Of a DNA stretch of 63,832 bases, positions 45,440 through 54,237 are shown in pieces. This stretch comes from Candidatus Nanopelagicales bacterium (GTDB taxonomy: Bacteria > Actinomycetota > Actinomycetes > S36-B12). Each line of letters starts with the position of its first letter. The stretch's first letter is position 1. The notes below the pieces were generated by a model. That model was not told the DNA's origin and made no database searches. It worked only from the letters and a program-made list of their open reading frames with translations. The DNA lies in the NCBI GenBank assembly GCA_012103605.1, contig WLWL01000004.1, positions 1 to 63,832 of the forward strand, read 5' to 3'. The position numbers and the translations under genes are program-made.

Positions 45440-46002
45440 AGCGGCTTGTTCTTCTTCTGTGCTTCGCTGTAACCGTCAGCGCCTGCGGTAACGCGGGGGG
45501 AGCGAGTGCGATCGAGTCCGAGTCCGGCTTCGTCGGCGGTGACGGATCGATCATCGTCGTAGAGCCGGCTCAGCGAGCGCCGGCCCCGGATGTTCGTGCC
45601 ACCACCCTGGATGGCGACACCTTCGACCTCGCCGATCACCGCGGGGAGACAGTCGTGATGAACGTCTGGGCCTCCTGGTGTGCGCCGTGTCGTGCCGAGG
45701 CTGGTGAATTGCAGGAGGTCTGGGAAGAAGAGCAGGGCAATGGGGTGCAGTTCGTTGGTTTGAACACCAGAGACTCAACTGTCGCTGCGCAGGGATTCGT
45801 CGAGTCGATGGGTCTGACTTTTCCCAGCATCTTTGATCCTGATGGTCAAGTTCAACTGCAGTTCTCGGATTCTCTTCCGCCCCAAGCCATTCCCTCGACC
45901 CTCGTAATCGATGGCAACGGTCGGGTGGCGGCAAGAATTTTGGGGAAAGTGAGTGCCGCAACACTTCGGGGAGTCATCGACGAGGTGGCTGACCGTGGGT
46001 GA
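45436..46002 (+). CDS. resA: TlpA/ResA-type thiol-disulfide oxidoreductase lipoprotein
   Basis: The 188-residue protein has a short signal peptide ending in a lipobox VSAC (cleavage before Cys17), then a thioredoxin domain with the active site WCAPC near 80 and the cis-Pro segment IPSTLVID. It reduces the CxxCH haem-binding cysteines of apocytochrome c on the outer face of the membrane. Electrons come from CcdA, whose gene overlaps it by 8 nt. Confidence 0.9.
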   Translation: MKRLVLLLCFAVTVSACGNAGGASAIESESGFVGGDGSIIVVEPAQRAPAPDVRATTLDGDTFDLADHRGETVVMNVWASWCAPCRAEAGELQEVWEEEQGNGVQFVGLNTRDSTVAAQGFVESMGLTFPSIFDPDGQVQLQFSDSLPPQAIPSTLVIDGNGRVAARILGKVSAATLRGVIDEVADRG

Positions 46003-46741
46003 CATCGGCACGATCATCTCGAGCGGGTCGATGCTCGTTGCCCTCCCGATCGCCGTTGCGGCCGGACTGGTCGCCTTCATCAGCCCCTGCGTTCTTCCTC
46101 TCGCGCCGGGATACGTCTCCTACGTCACGGGAATGACGGGTGTGGAGCTTTCGACGGGTGAGCGAAAGTCACGCGTGCTCGCAGGAAGTCTGCTGTTCGT
46201 CCTCGGCTTCAGCGTTGTCTTTGTGTCCTACGGTGCGCTCTTTGGTGGGCTCGGGTCAGCGCTCCTGCGATACGAGAACGTCATTACCCGCGTCATGGGT
46301 CTTCTGGTGATCGCCATGGGTCTCGCGTTCATGGGGGTGATTCCCTGGTTCCAGCGGGAGTACCGATGGATGCGGGTGCCTAAGTGGGGCGTGATCGGAG
46401 CGCCAGGACTCGGCGTGCTGTTCGGGCTCGGGTGGACGCCCTGCATCGGACCGACGCTTACTGCCGTGCAATCCCTCGCGCTCGCAGAAGCCAGCGCCTT
46501 GCGCGGCGCGCTGTTGTCGTTCGGCTACTGCATCGGGCTCGGCATCCCGTTCATCGCCTTCGCCTTCTTCATTGAGCGAGCAGCACGTGCCACCGACTTC
46601 ATTCGGCGGCACTACACGTGGATTATGCGCATCGGTGGTGGGATGCTCGTGCTCGTCGGGCTGCTGCTTGTCACCGGGCTCTGGCTCGACTTCACGATCT
46701 GGCTTCGTGTGACGATTCCCGGATTCGAGACCGCCCTATGA
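45995..46741 (+). CDS. ccdA: Cytochrome c biogenesis protein CcdA
   Basis: CcdA passes electrons from cytoplasmic thioredoxin across the membrane to ResA. The 248 residues form six membrane helices, with the redox cysteines in FISPCVLPLAPGY near residue 33 and GWTPCIGPT near residue 151. GTG 45995 has a GAGGTGG ribosome site inside the resA end and overlaps it; a longer opening to 45953 is rejected. The stop overlaps the resB ATG (ATGA). Confidence 0.92.
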   Translation: MGDIGTIISSGSMLVALPIAVAAGLVAFISPCVLPLAPGYVSYVTGMTGVELSTGERKSRVLAGSLLFVLGFSVVFVSYGALFGGLGSALLRYENVITRVMGLLVIAMGLAFMGVIPWFQREYRWMRVPKWGVIGAPGLGVLFGLGWTPCIGPTLTAVQSLALAEASALRGALLSFGYCIGLGIPFIAFAFFIERAARATDFIRRHYTWIMRIGGGMLVLVGLLLVTGLWLDFTIWLRVTIPGFETAL

Positions 46742-48357
46742 GCGATACACGCGTCGAAGCCGTTGCACCGCCGCTGGACTCCCAAGGTTTCCTGCGGTGG
46801 GCGTGGCGCCAACTCACCAGCATGCGAGTCGCGCTGATCTTGCTCTTCGCTCTGGCTGTCGCGAGTGTCCCGGGTTCGATCCTGCCGCAACGAGGCAACA
46901 ACCCGCTCCTCGTCGACGAGTGGATCGACCAGCAACCTACCCTCGGTCCACTGCTCGACCGCCTCGGATTCTTCGATGTGTACGGGGCGCCGTGGTTCGC
47001 AGCGATCTACCTCCTGCTCTTCGTCTCGCTCATCGGATGTGTCCTGCCCCGCGTGGGTCATCACTGGAAAGCGATGCGCACGCCGCCGCCGATAGCGCCG
47101 CGCAATCTGGACAGGATGCAAGCCTTCTCGTACGAAACGGTGGACGTTGCACCTGCAGATGTTTCATCCCACGTCAGCCAAGAGTTGCGGCGTCGCGGGT
47201 GGCGGGTACGCACCGGCTCGGACACCGCGGTCGATGGGGATCCGGGTGGCGTATGGGTGTCAGCAGAAAAGGGCTACCTGCGTGAAACGGGAAACTTGAT
47301 TTTTCACCTAGCGCTGGTCTTGATTCTGGTGGCCGTCGCGGTGGGCGGTCTTTTCGGATGGCGAGGTAACGTCATCGTCAAAGAGGGAAATGGGTTCTCC
47401 AACACACTCACCCAATACGACGCGTGGGGCGGGGGACGACTCACCGCCGCAGACAGCATTCCGCCCTTCTCCTTCACTCTCGACAACTTCGACGTCGAGT
47501 TCGAGCGGTCCGAAGCACAGCGGGGCGCTCCACGCCTCTTCGAAGCACGCGTCGCTGTGCAAAACGAACCCGGTGGGGGGACTCGGGAGGAACTCATCGA
47601 AGTCAACTCCCCGATATCGATTGCAGGGGCGAAGGTCTTCTTGGTGGGGCATGGCTACGCACCATCCTTCATCGTCCGCGACTCCTCCGGTGACGTCGTT
47701 TTCGATGACGACGTCGTCTTTCTCCCACAAGATGGAAACTTCACGTCCACGGGCGTCATCAAGATTCCTGACTCCAACCCTCAACTGGGATTCCGCGGGC
47801 TGTTTCTCCCCACCTCCGCCATCGATGACATTCGCGGCCCCCACTCAGTGTTTCCCGATGCGGACGACCCTTCGGTCTTCCTGTCTGCCTGGTACGGCGA
47901 CCTGGGGTTGGACTCAGGAGTGCCGCAGAGCATCTACTCGCTCTCGACGGACGAGATGGAGCAGATCGGCCTCCGGGCGCTGGTGCCCGGACAGGTGTGG
48001 GAGTTCGCCCAGGGCGAGATCGAATTCACCGGGTGGACGCGCTGGTCGTCGTTCCAGATCGCCTTCGACCCGGGCAAGGAGGCGGCGTTGGTCGCGTCGG
48101 TACTGGCCATGCTCGCGTTGACGGTGTCGTTGTTCACCCGCCGCCGCCGCATTTGGCTCAGAGCGCGAGATGACGAACAGGGAAGTACCCTCGTAAGCGT
48201 CGCCGGCTTGAGCAAAAGCGAAGCGGGCGACGTCTCGGAAGACGTACGAGCGGTGCAGCAGATCGCGGCGGATGAGATCGCGGGACACACGGCAGCATCG
48301 AACGAAACGACGTCGACCGAAACGACAGTAAACGACGATAGGGAGCGCGAGCAATGA
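46738..48357 (+). CDS. resB: Cytochrome c biogenesis protein ResB
   Basis: ResB forms with CcsB the System II haem-delivery and cytochrome c synthetase complex. The 539-residue protein has an N-terminal membrane helix after the TSMRVALILLFALAVASVPG segment, two further early helices, a large extracytoplasmic domain, and a C-terminal helix followed by Arg-rich RRRRIWLRAR and a long polar tail. The ATG overlaps ccdA; a frame opening to 46618 is inside ccdA. Confidence 0.92.
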   Translation: MSDTRVEAVAPPLDSQGFLRWAWRQLTSMRVALILLFALAVASVPGSILPQRGNNPLLVDEWIDQQPTLGPLLDRLGFFDVYGAPWFAAIYLLLFVSLIGCVLPRVGHHWKAMRTPPPIAPRNLDRMQAFSYETVDVAPADVSSHVSQELRRRGWRVRTGSDTAVDGDPGGVWVSAEKGYLRETGNLIFHLALVLILVAVAVGGLFGWRGNVIVKEGNGFSNTLTQYDAWGGGRLTAADSIPPFSFTLDNFDVEFERSEAQRGAPRLFEARVAVQNEPGGGTREELIEVNSPISIAGAKVFLVGHGYAPSFIVRDSSGDVVFDDDVVFLPQDGNFTSTGVIKIPDSNPQLGFRGLFLPTSAIDDIRGPHSVFPDADDPSVFLSAWYGDLGLDSGVPQSIYSLSTDEMEQIGLRALVPGQVWEFAQGEIEFTGWTRWSSFQIAFDPGKEAALVASVLAMLALTVSLFTRRRRIWLRARDDEQGSTLVSVAGLSKSEAGDVSEDVRAVQQIAADEIAGHTAASNETTSTETTVNDDREREQ

Positions 48358-49316
48358 CCGACGGTGGTTCGGTGAGCTTGGCCGAGGCCAGCAACGCTGC
48401 CATCTACGCGACCATGGTCACCCTGACCATCGCCATGGTCCTGTTCGCCGCATCCTTCGCCAGCGGTCGGCGCCGGAGCACATCGTCGTCGAGCGCCGCC
48501 AGTCGCGAGACAGCAGAGGGCAGCGTTGCCGTCATCGACCGGGTGGATTCCGCGGTTGCCGCCGAACCCGGCCGACGGTTGGCGAACGTCGCCATGTCGC
48601 TCACGTGGCTGGCTACCGGGTTGCTCACCGTCGGCTTGATCCTGCGTGGGCTGTGGGCTGGTCGGGTGCCGTGGGGAAACATGTATGAGTTCTCGATCAG
48701 CTCGGCATGGGGCGTTCTCGTGGTCTTCCTCGTGCTGTCGACTCGTCGGGACCTTCGGTGGTTGGGCTTATTTGTCGTGACGCCGGCGTTGCTCACGCTC
48801 GGCCTCTCCGTCACGGTGTTGTACACCGAGGCTGCGCAATTGGTGCCGGCACTGAAGTCCTACTGGTTGGTTATTCACGTCTCGGCGGCCATCATCTGTG
48901 CCGGAGCCTTCACCGTCGCCGCGTCGTCGGCAGCGCTGTCGCTGGTGCAGTCCAGGCGAGAGCAACGGGGCCTGACCTGGCAGGGCGTGATGGCGTCGAC
49001 ACCGTCGACGGAGAAGCTGCAGACCTTCACCAGTCGCATCATCGCTTTCGCTTTTCCGCTGTGGACCTTCGCCGTGATCGCCGGTGCCATCTGGGCGGAG
49101 AACGCGTGGGGGCGCTACTGGGGCTGGGACCCGAAGGAAACTTGGGCCTTCATCACCTGGGTGGTCTACGCCGCCTACCTGCACGCCCGGTCAACGGCCG
49201 GGTGGCGAGGAAACCGAGCGTCGTGGATCGCGATCCTGGGGCTTGTGACTTTCTTGATCAACTACTTCGGCGTCAACATTTTCGTCAACAGCCTGCACTC
49301 CTACGCGGGGCTGTAA
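48354..49316 (+). CDS. ccsB: Cytochrome c biogenesis protein CcsB (CcsA)
   Basis: The 320-residue membrane protein carries the tryptophan-rich haem-handling motif WGRYWGWDPKETWAF (about 256-270) and conserved membrane His residues, including HVSAAIICAGA and NSLHSYAG at the end. It exports haem and attaches it to cytochrome c with ResB. The ATG overlaps the resB stop (ATGA). It ends the operon. Confidence 0.93.
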   Translation: MTDGGSVSLAEASNAAIYATMVTLTIAMVLFAASFASGRRRSTSSSSAASRETAEGSVAVIDRVDSAVAAEPGRRLANVAMSLTWLATGLLTVGLILRGLWAGRVPWGNMYEFSISSAWGVLVVFLVLSTRRDLRWLGLFVVTPALLTLGLSVTVLYTEAAQLVPALKSYWLVIHVSAAIICAGAFTVAASSAALSLVQSRREQRGLTWQGVMASTPSTEKLQTFTSRIIAFAFPLWTFAVIAGAIWAENAWGRYWGWDPKETWAFITWVVYAAYLHARSTAGWRGNRASWIAILGLVTFLINYFGVNIFVNSLHSYAGL

Positions 49317-49349
49317 GCGTTCCATCCGTCTAGGCAGTGCCGCGTGCGT

Positions 49350-49655
49350 TTACGTGGGCTCGCCCCGGCGGCGCTTCATCTTCTTGCTCCACACATCATC
49401 GTCGAGCTTGCGAAGGAAGCGCGGATCATCATCGGGCGCCACGGGGCCGCTTCGTCGCCACCAGCCCCCGCCCTCGGGCCAGGCACGACCGAGGATCAAC
49501 CACAACACTCCGCCGACGAGCGGCAAGACGATGACCAGGAGCATCCATAGCCATTTTGGAAGTGAGCGTGCTTGGCCCTTCGGCGTGCGTGCCACATCGA
49601 TGATGAAGTAGATGTAGAGCGCCACAGCGAGCAGGACCAGGATGACTCGAAGCAT
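49350..49655 (-). CDS. PLDc_N domain membrane protein
   Basis: The 101-residue protein has two membrane helices (about 2-20 and 36-56) around the short loop DVARTPKGQARSLPKWLW, matching the phospholipase D N-terminal-like (PLDc_N) family common in actinobacteria. The remainder is a charged tail. ATG 49655 gives a normal size; the frame is open upstream but would run antisense across the DUF4229 gene. A TACCAT lies 9 nt before the ATG, slightly outside the leaderless spacing. The function is unknown. Confidence 0.8.
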   Translation of the reverse strand: MLRVILVLLAVALYIYFIIDVARTPKGQARSLPKWLWMLLVIVLPLVGGVLWLILGRAWPEGGGWWRRSGPVAPDDDPRFLRKLDDDVWSKKMKRRRGEPT

Positions 49656-49767
49656 GATCGAATAATGGTAACTGTGATGGGCCGTGATCTCTCTTCGACC
49701 ACTACCGACCGTCGCACCGACGACGCGGGCACTAGATGACGCGGCCACTAGATGACGCGAGGGTGGG

Positions 49768-49773
49768 TACGGT
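49768..49773 (+). promoter_or_regulatory. -10 element for the DUF4229 gene (leaderless type)
   Basis: TACGGT ends 6 nt before GTG 49780. Confidence 0.45.
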
Positions 49774-49779
49774 GGAAGC

Positions 49780-50205
49780 GTGAGTGACCGCCAGTCGGAT
49801 AGCCAGTCGGACAAGCGAGATGGGCCCCGCGGCTCCGGCATCGTCACGGTGATCGTCTTCACCGCACTGCGGATCGGTCTGTTCCTCGGCGTCTGGCTGT
49901 TGCTGCAGATCATTACCCCACTGCGGGGATTGTGGTCGCTGGTCGTGGCGATCATCCTGTCCGGAGTTATCAGTGCCTTTGCTTTGAATCGACAGCGTTC
50001 GGCGATGGGAGAGGTGGTAGGTCGATTTTTCGGGGGGATAAACGACCGCATCGATGCCGCGTCACGAGCCGAGGATGACTCAGATGACCAGGGGCAGGAC
50101 CAATCCGGTGCAGAGCGCGACGCAGTAGGCAATGACGAGTCGGCCGGTGGCGACGAGAGCGGCGATGAGCCCGGGTCCGACGGCACCCGAGGTAACCACG
50201 CGTAG
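49780..50205 (+). CDS. DUF4229 membrane protein
   Basis: The 141-residue protein has a polar start, two membrane helices (about 22-42 and 48-66) and a very acidic Asp/Glu/Ser/Gly tail of about 45 residues. DUF4229 genes are commonly next to menaquinone genes in actinobacteria. The tail-coding region (50080-50205) lies antisense to the last 126 nt of menA. The function is unknown. Confidence 0.78.
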   Translation: MSDRQSDSQSDKRDGPRGSGIVTVIVFTALRIGLFLGVWLLLQIITPLRGLWSLVVAIILSGVISAFALNRQRSAMGEVVGRFFGGINDRIDAASRAEDDSDDQGQDQSGAERDAVGNDESAGGDESGDEPGSDGTRGNHA

Positions 50206-50967
50206 CGGGGGGACAGCCCAGGGGAGCGCGGCAAGTCCGAGTAGTGCCCAGAGCCCATCGCCGGAGTTCACCAGCGCGACCACGACGACCGCGACGAAGG
50301 CGATCACGATCAATGCGACGTACAGGGCTCTGGTCTTGCTATCGCCGAGACGAACCGCGAGCGTCAACTTGCCGGACGAGCGATCGGTGGGGATATCTCG
50401 GAGATTGTTGGTGACGAGAATGGCGGATGTGAGCGCGCCGATGCCCACGCTGGCCGCGATCGCCGCTGCGGTAACTGTTCCCGTTTGGACATAGAGCGTT
50501 CCCAGAACGGGAACCAGGCCGAAGAAGACGAAGACGAAGACCTCACCCCAACCCGCGTATCCGTAGGGACGTGATCCCCCGGTGTAGAACCAGGCCGCCC
50601 CGATCGACGCTGCGCCGACGATGAGAAGCCACCAGAATCCGGAGAGGGCAACGAGCAGAAGTCCGGCAAGCGCGGCGATGAGGAAACTTGCGAAGGCCGC
50701 GTTTCGGACGGCGCGTGGCGCGGCAATTCCCTGACCAACCAACCGAAGAGGGCCTAAGCGATCGGCGTCGGTTCCCCGGATGCCGTCGCTGTAGTCGTTC
50801 GCGTAGTTCACACCGATTTGCAGTGCAAGCGCCACGATCAAGGCCAGACATGCGCGAGCGGGAATCCAGTCGGCCCCGGCGAGAGCCGTACCGATGATGA
50901 CGGGGGCGACAGCGGCCGGGAGAGTGCGAGGGCGTGCCCCCGCCCACCATTGCGCAGACGTTGTCAC
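50080..50967 (-). CDS. menA: 1,4-dihydroxy-2-naphthoate polyprenyltransferase
   Basis: MenA attaches the polyprenyl tail to DHNA, making demethylmenaquinone in the membrane. The 295 residues form about eight helices with the prenyl-diphosphate motif NYANDYSDGIRGTD (about 53-66), and TNNLRDIPTDRSSGK for the second Asp-rich loop. The GTG start overlaps the menE stop (GTGA). Its 3' end overlaps the DUF4229 gene on the other strand. Confidence 0.94.
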   Translation of the reverse strand: MTTSAQWWAGARPRTLPAAVAPVIIGTALAGADWIPARACLALIVALALQIGVNYANDYSDGIRGTDADRLGPLRLVGQGIAAPRAVRNAAFASFLIAALAGLLLVALSGFWWLLIVGAASIGAAWFYTGGSRPYGYAGWGEVFVFVFFGLVPVLGTLYVQTGTVTAAAIAASVGIGALTSAILVTNNLRDIPTDRSSGKLTLAVRLGDSKTRALYVALIVIAFVAVVVVALVNSGDGLWALLGLAALPWAVPPLRVVTSGAVGPGLIAALVATGRLVIAYCVALCTGLVLPLVI

Positions 50968-52196
50968 GCGGCGCCCTCCTTCCCCGGTGTCCCGATCCTC
51001 AAGCCGGCGGATGCCGCGGTGGCGTGTCGATCGACCTTGCCCGTCAACGTTCGCGTCAGGGTGTCCACCCGCCGTAGGACAGCGGGACAGGCGATAGCTC
51101 CGAGTGCCGGTGAGATCCAGGCTCGAAGTTCCTCGTGGTCGACGGGCTCTCCGACATAGACCATCGCGATACGGGGCTCATCTATTGAGTTCTCATCGCT
51201 TGATTCGCCGATTGTCGGAACGATCAGCGACGCCTTGATCCCTGGATGCTGATCGACTCGTTCCTGGACTGCCGCCAGATCCACATTGACGCCGTGAAGG
51301 CTCACGATGTCGTCGAGCCGACCGTCGATACTCACACGCCCGTCTATCCATGAGCCGCGGTCGTTGGTTCGAAGCCAGTGGCCATCGAATGCGCGGTCGT
51401 CTCCGTCTCGATACCCCTGCGCCAACATCGGTCCCGAGATGCAGACGCGGTTATCTGCGTCGTCGATACGCACCTCGACACCGTCGAGGGGGCGCCCGTC
51501 GAAGACGCAACCGCCACTAGTTTCGGTCATCCCGTAGGTCGTGGTCAGGGTGATGCCTGCGTCCCGGCAACGACTCGTGAGTTGTGGATCAACAGGGCCG
51601 CCCCCGACCAGGGTGAGGGAGCACTGGCGCAAAGTCTCCTGCCCTTGAGCGCTGGCGAGCAGTCGTGTTACTTGCGAAGGAACCAACGAGACCGCAATCG
51701 GACGCCCGGTGGTCGTTGCTTCACGCACGGCCGTGGCGAATGCATCGTCGGTGAAGGGTTCGGCGCCACCGATACTTCGCACGGCAATGGGACGAATTCC
51801 GGTGTCGTGGGCTCGAAGCATCACGTTCAGGCCGCCGATGGATGTGGGTGGCAGTGCGAGAACCCAGATCGGCTCGCCGTCTACGCGTGAGTGCACCTGG
51901 GCGGTGGCGGCGGTGAGTGCGTGCGCGCCGATCATGACGCCCCGGGGGTGGCCGGTTGACCCGGAGGTGCTGATCACGATCGCCGTGTCGTGGGGCACCG
52001 GTTCTTCGGGACGGACGGCATCGCGGACAGCGCGAACGAGGGGCGCCGGGAGCGATGCGGACACGCGCGGGATAGGGGCGATCGCTGCATCGTGGTCCAG
52101 AGCGGCATCGAGTGGACTCCACAGGGCCTCGATTGCCGGAGGACCGGGCGGCACCTCGATGAGTTCGAGGGGCCGGGAGCGATCGGAAATCGACAT
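50964..52196 (-). CDS. menE: o-Succinylbenzoate-CoA ligase
   Basis: MenE activates o-succinylbenzoate with ATP and CoA. The 410-residue ANL-family enzyme has the phosphate loop [13 protein letters not shown] (about 93-105), [10 protein letters not shown], the hinge region [13 protein letters not shown], and the C-terminal catalytic Lys in [10 protein letters not shown]. It is on the short side for the family, as in actinobacteria. ATG 52196 has TACGCT 7 nt upstream; the frame before it is rejected. Confidence 0.9.
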   Translation of the reverse strand: MSISDRSRPLELIEVPPGPPAIEALWSPLDAALDHDAAIAPIPRVSASLPAPLVRAVRDAVRPEEPVPHDTAIVISTSGSTGHPRGVMIGAHALTAATAQVHSRVDGEPIWVLALPPTSIGGLNVMLRAHDTGIRPIAVRSIGGAEPFTDDAFATAVREATTTGRPIAVSLVPSQVTRLLASAQGQETLRQCSLTLVGGGPVDPQLTSRCRDAGITLTTTYGMTETSGGCVFDGRPLDGVEVRIDDADNRVCISGPMLAQGYRDGDDRAFDGHWLRTNDRGSWIDGRVSIDGRLDDIVSLHGVNVDLAAVQERVDQHPGIKASLIVPTIGESSDENSIDEPRIAMVYVGEPVDHEELRAWISPALGAIACPAVLRRVDTLTRTLTGKVDRHATAASAGLRIGTPGKEGAA

Positions 52197-52203
52197 CGTG
52201 CCG

Positions 52204-52209
52204 AGCGTA
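52204..52209 (-). promoter_or_regulatory. -10 element for menE-menA (leaderless type)
   Basis: On the minus strand TACGCT ends 7 nt before ATG 52196. Confidence 0.5.
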
Positions 52210-52220
52210 GGTGCTGCCGG

Positions 52221-52226
52221 TAGCGT
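52221..52226 (+). promoter_or_regulatory. -10 element for menB-menC-menD (leaderless type)
   Basis: TAGCGT ends 7 nt before ATG 52234. The menE -10 lies only 11 bp away in a 37-bp spacer, so the two promoters must compete. Confidence 0.5.
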
Positions 52227-52233
52227 GTTCAGC

Positions 52234-53166
52234 ATGGATACCCGCACGCGCTACCCGCTTCCCCCCGTCGCTCCCGAGGATTCCCCGGTGTGGAACGACC
52301 CCGCCCACAGTTCCGTTCGACCGGGAGCAACGTGGGAGTCAGTGGGCTCGTATACGGATATTCGCTACGAAGTTTCCTCCGGCGACAGTGCAGGCATCGC
52401 GAAGATCACCATCAACCGACCCCATAAGCGGAATGCCTTTCGACCCCAAACATTGTTCGAGCTGTCCGATGCGATGAACCGCGCACGTGATGATGATCGG
52501 GTTGGTGTGATCGTGTTGACGGGTCAGGGAGATCTTGCCTTCTGCTCCGGTGGTGACCAGGTTATCCGTGGCAACGATGGCTACATCGGTGATGACGACG
52601 TCGCGGAGAAGGGGATAGGTCGACTGAACGTCCTCGACCTGCAAATTCAAATACGTCGCACCCCGAAACCCGTGATCGCCATGGTGGCCGGTTACGCGAT
52701 CGGCGGTGGTCATGTTCTGCACGTCGTCTGCGACCTCAGCATTGCTGCGGACAACGCGCGATTCGGTCAGACCGGACCGAAAGTCGGCTCCTTCGACGGC
52801 GGTTACGGTTCCGGGTTGCTCGCGCGCACGATCGGTCAGAAGAGGTCGCGCGAGGTCTGGTACACGTGTCGCCAGTACGGAGCCGAGCAAGCCTTCGACT
52901 GGGGTTTGGTGAATGCGGTTGTCCCGATTGAAGACTTGGAGATCGAGACGGTTCGCTGGGCGAGTGACATGCTCGCGATGTCCCCTCTTGCGCTGCGCAT
53001 GTTGAAGGCCTCGCACAACGCTGCCGACGACGGTCTTGCCGGCGTCCAACAACTGGCCGGCGATGCGACGCTGTTGTTCTACATGACCGAAGAAGCGCAA
53101 GAAGGACGAGACGCATATAAAGACAAGCGGCGTCCGGACTTCGATCAGTTTCCGCGCCGTCCGTGA
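52234..53166 (+). CDS. menB: 1,4-dihydroxy-2-naphthoyl-CoA synthase
   Basis: MenB closes the second ring of the naphthoquinone. The 310-residue crotonase-fold enzyme shows [36 protein letters not shown] for the oxyanion hole, and [13 protein letters not shown] with the MenB-specific Asp. An N-terminal extension of about 45 residues precedes the core. The frame is open to 51709 but the -10 hexamer and homology favour ATG 52234. The stop overlaps the menC GTG. Confidence 0.95.
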   Translation: MDTRTRYPLPPVAPEDSPVWNDPAHSSVRPGATWESVGSYTDIRYEVSSGDSAGIAKITINRPHKRNAFRPQTLFELSDAMNRARDDDRVGVIVLTGQGDLAFCSGGDQVIRGNDGYIGDDDVAEKGIGRLNVLDLQIQIRRTPKPVIAMVAGYAIGGGHVLHVVCDLSIAADNARFGQTGPKVGSFDGGYGSGLLARTIGQKRSREVWYTCRQYGAEQAFDWGLVNAVVPIEDLEIETVRWASDMLAMSPLALRMLKASHNAADDGLAGVQQLAGDATLLFYMTEEAQEGRDAYKDKRRPDFDQFPRRP

Positions 53167-54221
53167 ATGTGGCGACGACTCTGCACACCCTCGGTCCGTC
53201 GTCTCTCGAAGAGTTGGTCGCCGACTCGGTGGCCTTCTCCCTGCCGTTGCGGGTTCCCTTTCGTGGGCTGACCTCTCGCGAGGGCATGCTCATCAAGGGC
53301 CCGTCGGGTTGGGGTGAGTTCGCGCCGTTCGACGATTACGACATCCCTCGCAGCGCGCGTTGGCTCGCGGCTGCCCTGGAAGCGTCGTGGGGTGAGTTCC
53401 CTGCGGCGCATCGATCGTCGGTAGATGTCAACGCGATCATCCCCGCGGTCGAGTCGCCCGCCGCGGGTGCGTTGGCGCGCGCCGCGATCGTGGACAACGG
53501 GTGTCGGACCATCAAGGTGAAAATCGGAACATCCGTGGCGGACGACGAAGCGCGCGTTGTAGCCGTCCGCGATGCTCTTGACTCCACGGGAGTTGACGGC
53601 CGTATTCGTCTCGACGTGAACGGTATGTGGAGTCTGGACCAGGCGCGGACATCTCTTCGGCGGTTGGGGCGATACGGAATTGAGTTCGTGGAACAACCCT
53701 GTCGCGATCTGGACGACGTCGCTCGGTTGCGCGCAGAGATCGATATCCCCATCGCGATCGATGAAGGGATCCGGCTCGCGGATGATCCAACAACCGTGCG
53801 CCTACAGGGCATCGCCGATTACGCGATCTGTAAGCCGATGACTCTCGGTGGCGCCGCGGCTACCGGCCGAGTCGCGGAGGCGGTCGGTGTACCCGTCGTC
53901 ATCAGTGGCTCGCTGGACTCGTCGATTGGGCTGGCAAGTTGCGTGGCTATCGCTGCGAGCCTGCCCGACCTTCCCCTGGCGAGCGGACTGGGAACCGGAA
54001 CGCTCTTTGAGCGAGACCTGGTGGAACCCTCGCTCGTGCCGACCGCCGGTGGCATCGGCGTGAAGCGGGTCGCCCCCGACGTGGATCTCCTCATGCAGGC
54101 GAATCAGGAAGTCTCGGACAGTCGTCGGCAGTGGTGGCAGCGCCGCTTGGGCGACGCTTATCGATTCTTGCGTGACCAGGCGCCGGGCGATGCACCACCA
54201 CGCGAGCAGATGGGAGGCTAG
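53163..54221 (+). CDS. menC: o-Succinylbenzoate synthase
   Basis: MenC dehydrates SHCHC to o-succinylbenzoate. The 352-residue enolase-superfamily protein has the catalytic Lys in KVKIG, metal ligands in [14 protein letters not shown] and AIDEGIRL, and the second Lys in ICKPMTLGG. The GTG overlaps the menB stop (GTGA). A short polar C-terminal tail overlaps nothing; menD starts 17 nt later. Confidence 0.92.
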   Translation: MNVATTLHTLGPSSLEELVADSVAFSLPLRVPFRGLTSREGMLIKGPSGWGEFAPFDDYDIPRSARWLAAALEASWGEFPAAHRSSVDVNAIIPAVESPAAGALARAAIVDNGCRTIKVKIGTSVADDEARVVAVRDALDSTGVDGRIRLDVNGMWSLDQARTSLRRLGRYGIEFVEQPCRDLDDVARLRAEIDIPIAIDEGIRLADDPTTVRLQGIADYAICKPMTLGGAAATGRVAEAVGVPVVISGSLDSSIGLASCVAIAASLPDLPLASGLGTGTLFERDLVEPSLVPTAGGIGVKRVAPDVDLLMQANQEVSDSRRQWWQRRLGDAYRFLRDQAPGDAPPREQMGG

Positions 54222-54237
54222 GGAGGTGGATTCTGCG

